Assembly: GCF_000214665.1 (NCBI RefSeq)
Contig: NC_015572.1
Location: 2,728,001-2,792,000 of the forward strand
Source of the DNA: Methylomonas methanica MC09
GTDB lineage: Bacteria > Pseudomonadota > Gammaproteobacteria > Methylococcales > Methylomonadaceae
Length of the DNA stretch: 64,000 bases
Reading direction: 5' to 3'
Positions 63,299-64,000 of the stretch are shown in pieces. Position 1 is the stretch's first letter; every line of letters starts with the position of its first letter. The notes beneath the pieces were generated by a model, which saw nothing but the letters and a program-made list of their open reading frames with translations, made no database searches and was not told the DNA's origin. The position numbers and the translations under genes were made by a program.

Positions 63299-64000
63299 AT
63301 GACGACAAATCACTTCGAAAACGATTTAAAAACACTGCCCATACCCGAACCGGCTGCCGGTCCGTTACGGCGTAACGGCGCTGTTTTCAAATCGCTTTTA
63401 GAGCAGACCCGGGCCGGGCTATGGCTACTATTTTTTTTAGCCTTCAGCCTCAACGTAGCGGCGCAAGACGTCGCCGATGCCGTGCCGCAACCCTTGGAGC
63501 AATTGCGTATCGGCAGCATGGCCGAACGCGAACAGGCCATCGAACAGTTGGGAGAAGACAGCCGTAACTTGAAGTTGCTACAAGCGCTGCTGGATGGGCA
63601 ACTGATGGACTGGAAGGCCGATTCGCGTCTGGTGATCGCCAGCGAAAGCGCCAAGGGCTACAACCTGCGTGACCCGTTCGACGGCAAGGCGGTGCTGGCC
63701 GATGTGGAGCGCGACGCGGTCGGCAAGCTGAATCTCACCAACAAACTGCGAAGCGTGTTGCGCAAAGCCATAGGCGGCTTGCAACTGAATGCGGATTCCG
63801 CCGATATGCGGCTGGAAGCCGTTAAGGCCATTGCCAAGGATGCCGACGACAAAGCCCTGCAAATGTTGCGCAAACGCTTGGAAAAAGAACGCGACGCCTC
63901 GGTTTTAGCGGCGATTCAGGAAGCGTTATGGTTGCAAGATATCAACAGCGGCGATAAACCGGCCCGCTTGGCCGCTATCGAGGCGCTGAAAAACATCGAC
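63299..64000 (+). CDS. urtB: Urea ABC transporter permease UrtB (N-terminal part)
   Basis: The frame is open to the window end (234 codons). Start 63299 (MTTNHFEND) is preferred over 63293 because AGGA lies 8 bp upstream. A hydrophobic leader-like segment (AGLWLLFFLAFSLNVAAQDV) is followed by HEAT-like helical repeats (EQLRIGSMAEREQAIEQLGE, MRLEAVKAIAKDADDKALQM, ASVLAAIQEALWLQ). This is the periplasmic N-terminal extension typical of UrtB before the LivH-like membrane domain, which lies beyond the window. With UrtC-E it imports urea at the expense of ATP. Confidence 0.9.
   Translation, partial: MTTNHFENDLKTLPIPEPAAGPLRRNGAVFKSLLEQTRAGLWLLFFLAFSLNVAAQDVADAVPQPLEQLRIGSMAEREQAIEQLGEDSRNLKLLQALLDGQLMDWKADSRLVIASESAKGYNLRDPFDGKAVLADVERDAVGKLNLTNKLRSVLRKAIGGLQLNADSADMRLEAVKAIAKDADDKALQMLRKRLEKERDASVLAAIQEALWLQDINSGDKPARLAAIEALKNID

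Overview
The window is about 53% G+C and reads as a chromosome segment of a gammaproteobacterium. Its metabolic genes, TonB-receptor and efflux complement, and dense REP/RAYT repeats are compatible with a Methylococcales-type methanotroph. No pmo, mxa or other lineage-diagnostic gene is present, so that placement is an inference. No rRNA, tRNA or CRISPR array was recognised.

Layout. 1-1857: an IS3-family element that beheads an OmpA-like gene. 2574-8304: a tightly overlapping RND tripartite efflux operon (outer-membrane factor, membrane fusion protein, pump). 8378-19610: a mobile-element graveyard. It holds a small coiled-coil gene with a decayed partial copy 11 kb away, a fragment of a type I secretion ABC transporter, a group II intron whose reverse transcriptase is split by an IS3-like element, an IS1111/IS110-type element with a long structured 3' end, a RAYT transposase with its REPs (one REP occupied by a second group II intron), and two AT-rich orphan genes. 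19644-23145: a TonB-dependent receptor with a PepSY membrane partner. 23436-29547: a LysR regulator divergent from an operon of lipoprotein, EmrB-type MFS pump, outer-membrane factor and EmrA-type adaptor.

29554-34319 is a nitric-oxide defence block. An NsrR-type Rrf2 repressor faces a truncated hemoglobin, a stand-alone flavin reductase, a rubredoxin and norCB, with NsrR-like palindromes in the divergent promoter region. 34375-34988 is a REP cluster with a RAYT remnant and a 103-bp repeat also found at 15014. 34990-45078 (minus strand) is a polymorphic-toxin locus: a small secreted protein, an alpha-toroid/calcium-repeat secreted protein, a 2437-residue RHS protein with a transglutaminase-like domain and a WHH nuclease tip, and a SUKH immunity protein.

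45410-53602 holds a small palindromic MITE-like element, an O-methyltransferase, a beta-carbonic anhydrase with an unusual leader, a YbhGFSR-like ABC exporter operon and a ketose 3-epimerase. 53747-64000 looks like a urea/amide uptake region: a response regulator and an NCS1-permease/histidine-kinase fusion, a second RAYT nested between inverted structured repeats, a periplasmic protein, a porin, urtA and the start of urtB. REPs of the second RAYT family also sit inside the urt intergenic regions.
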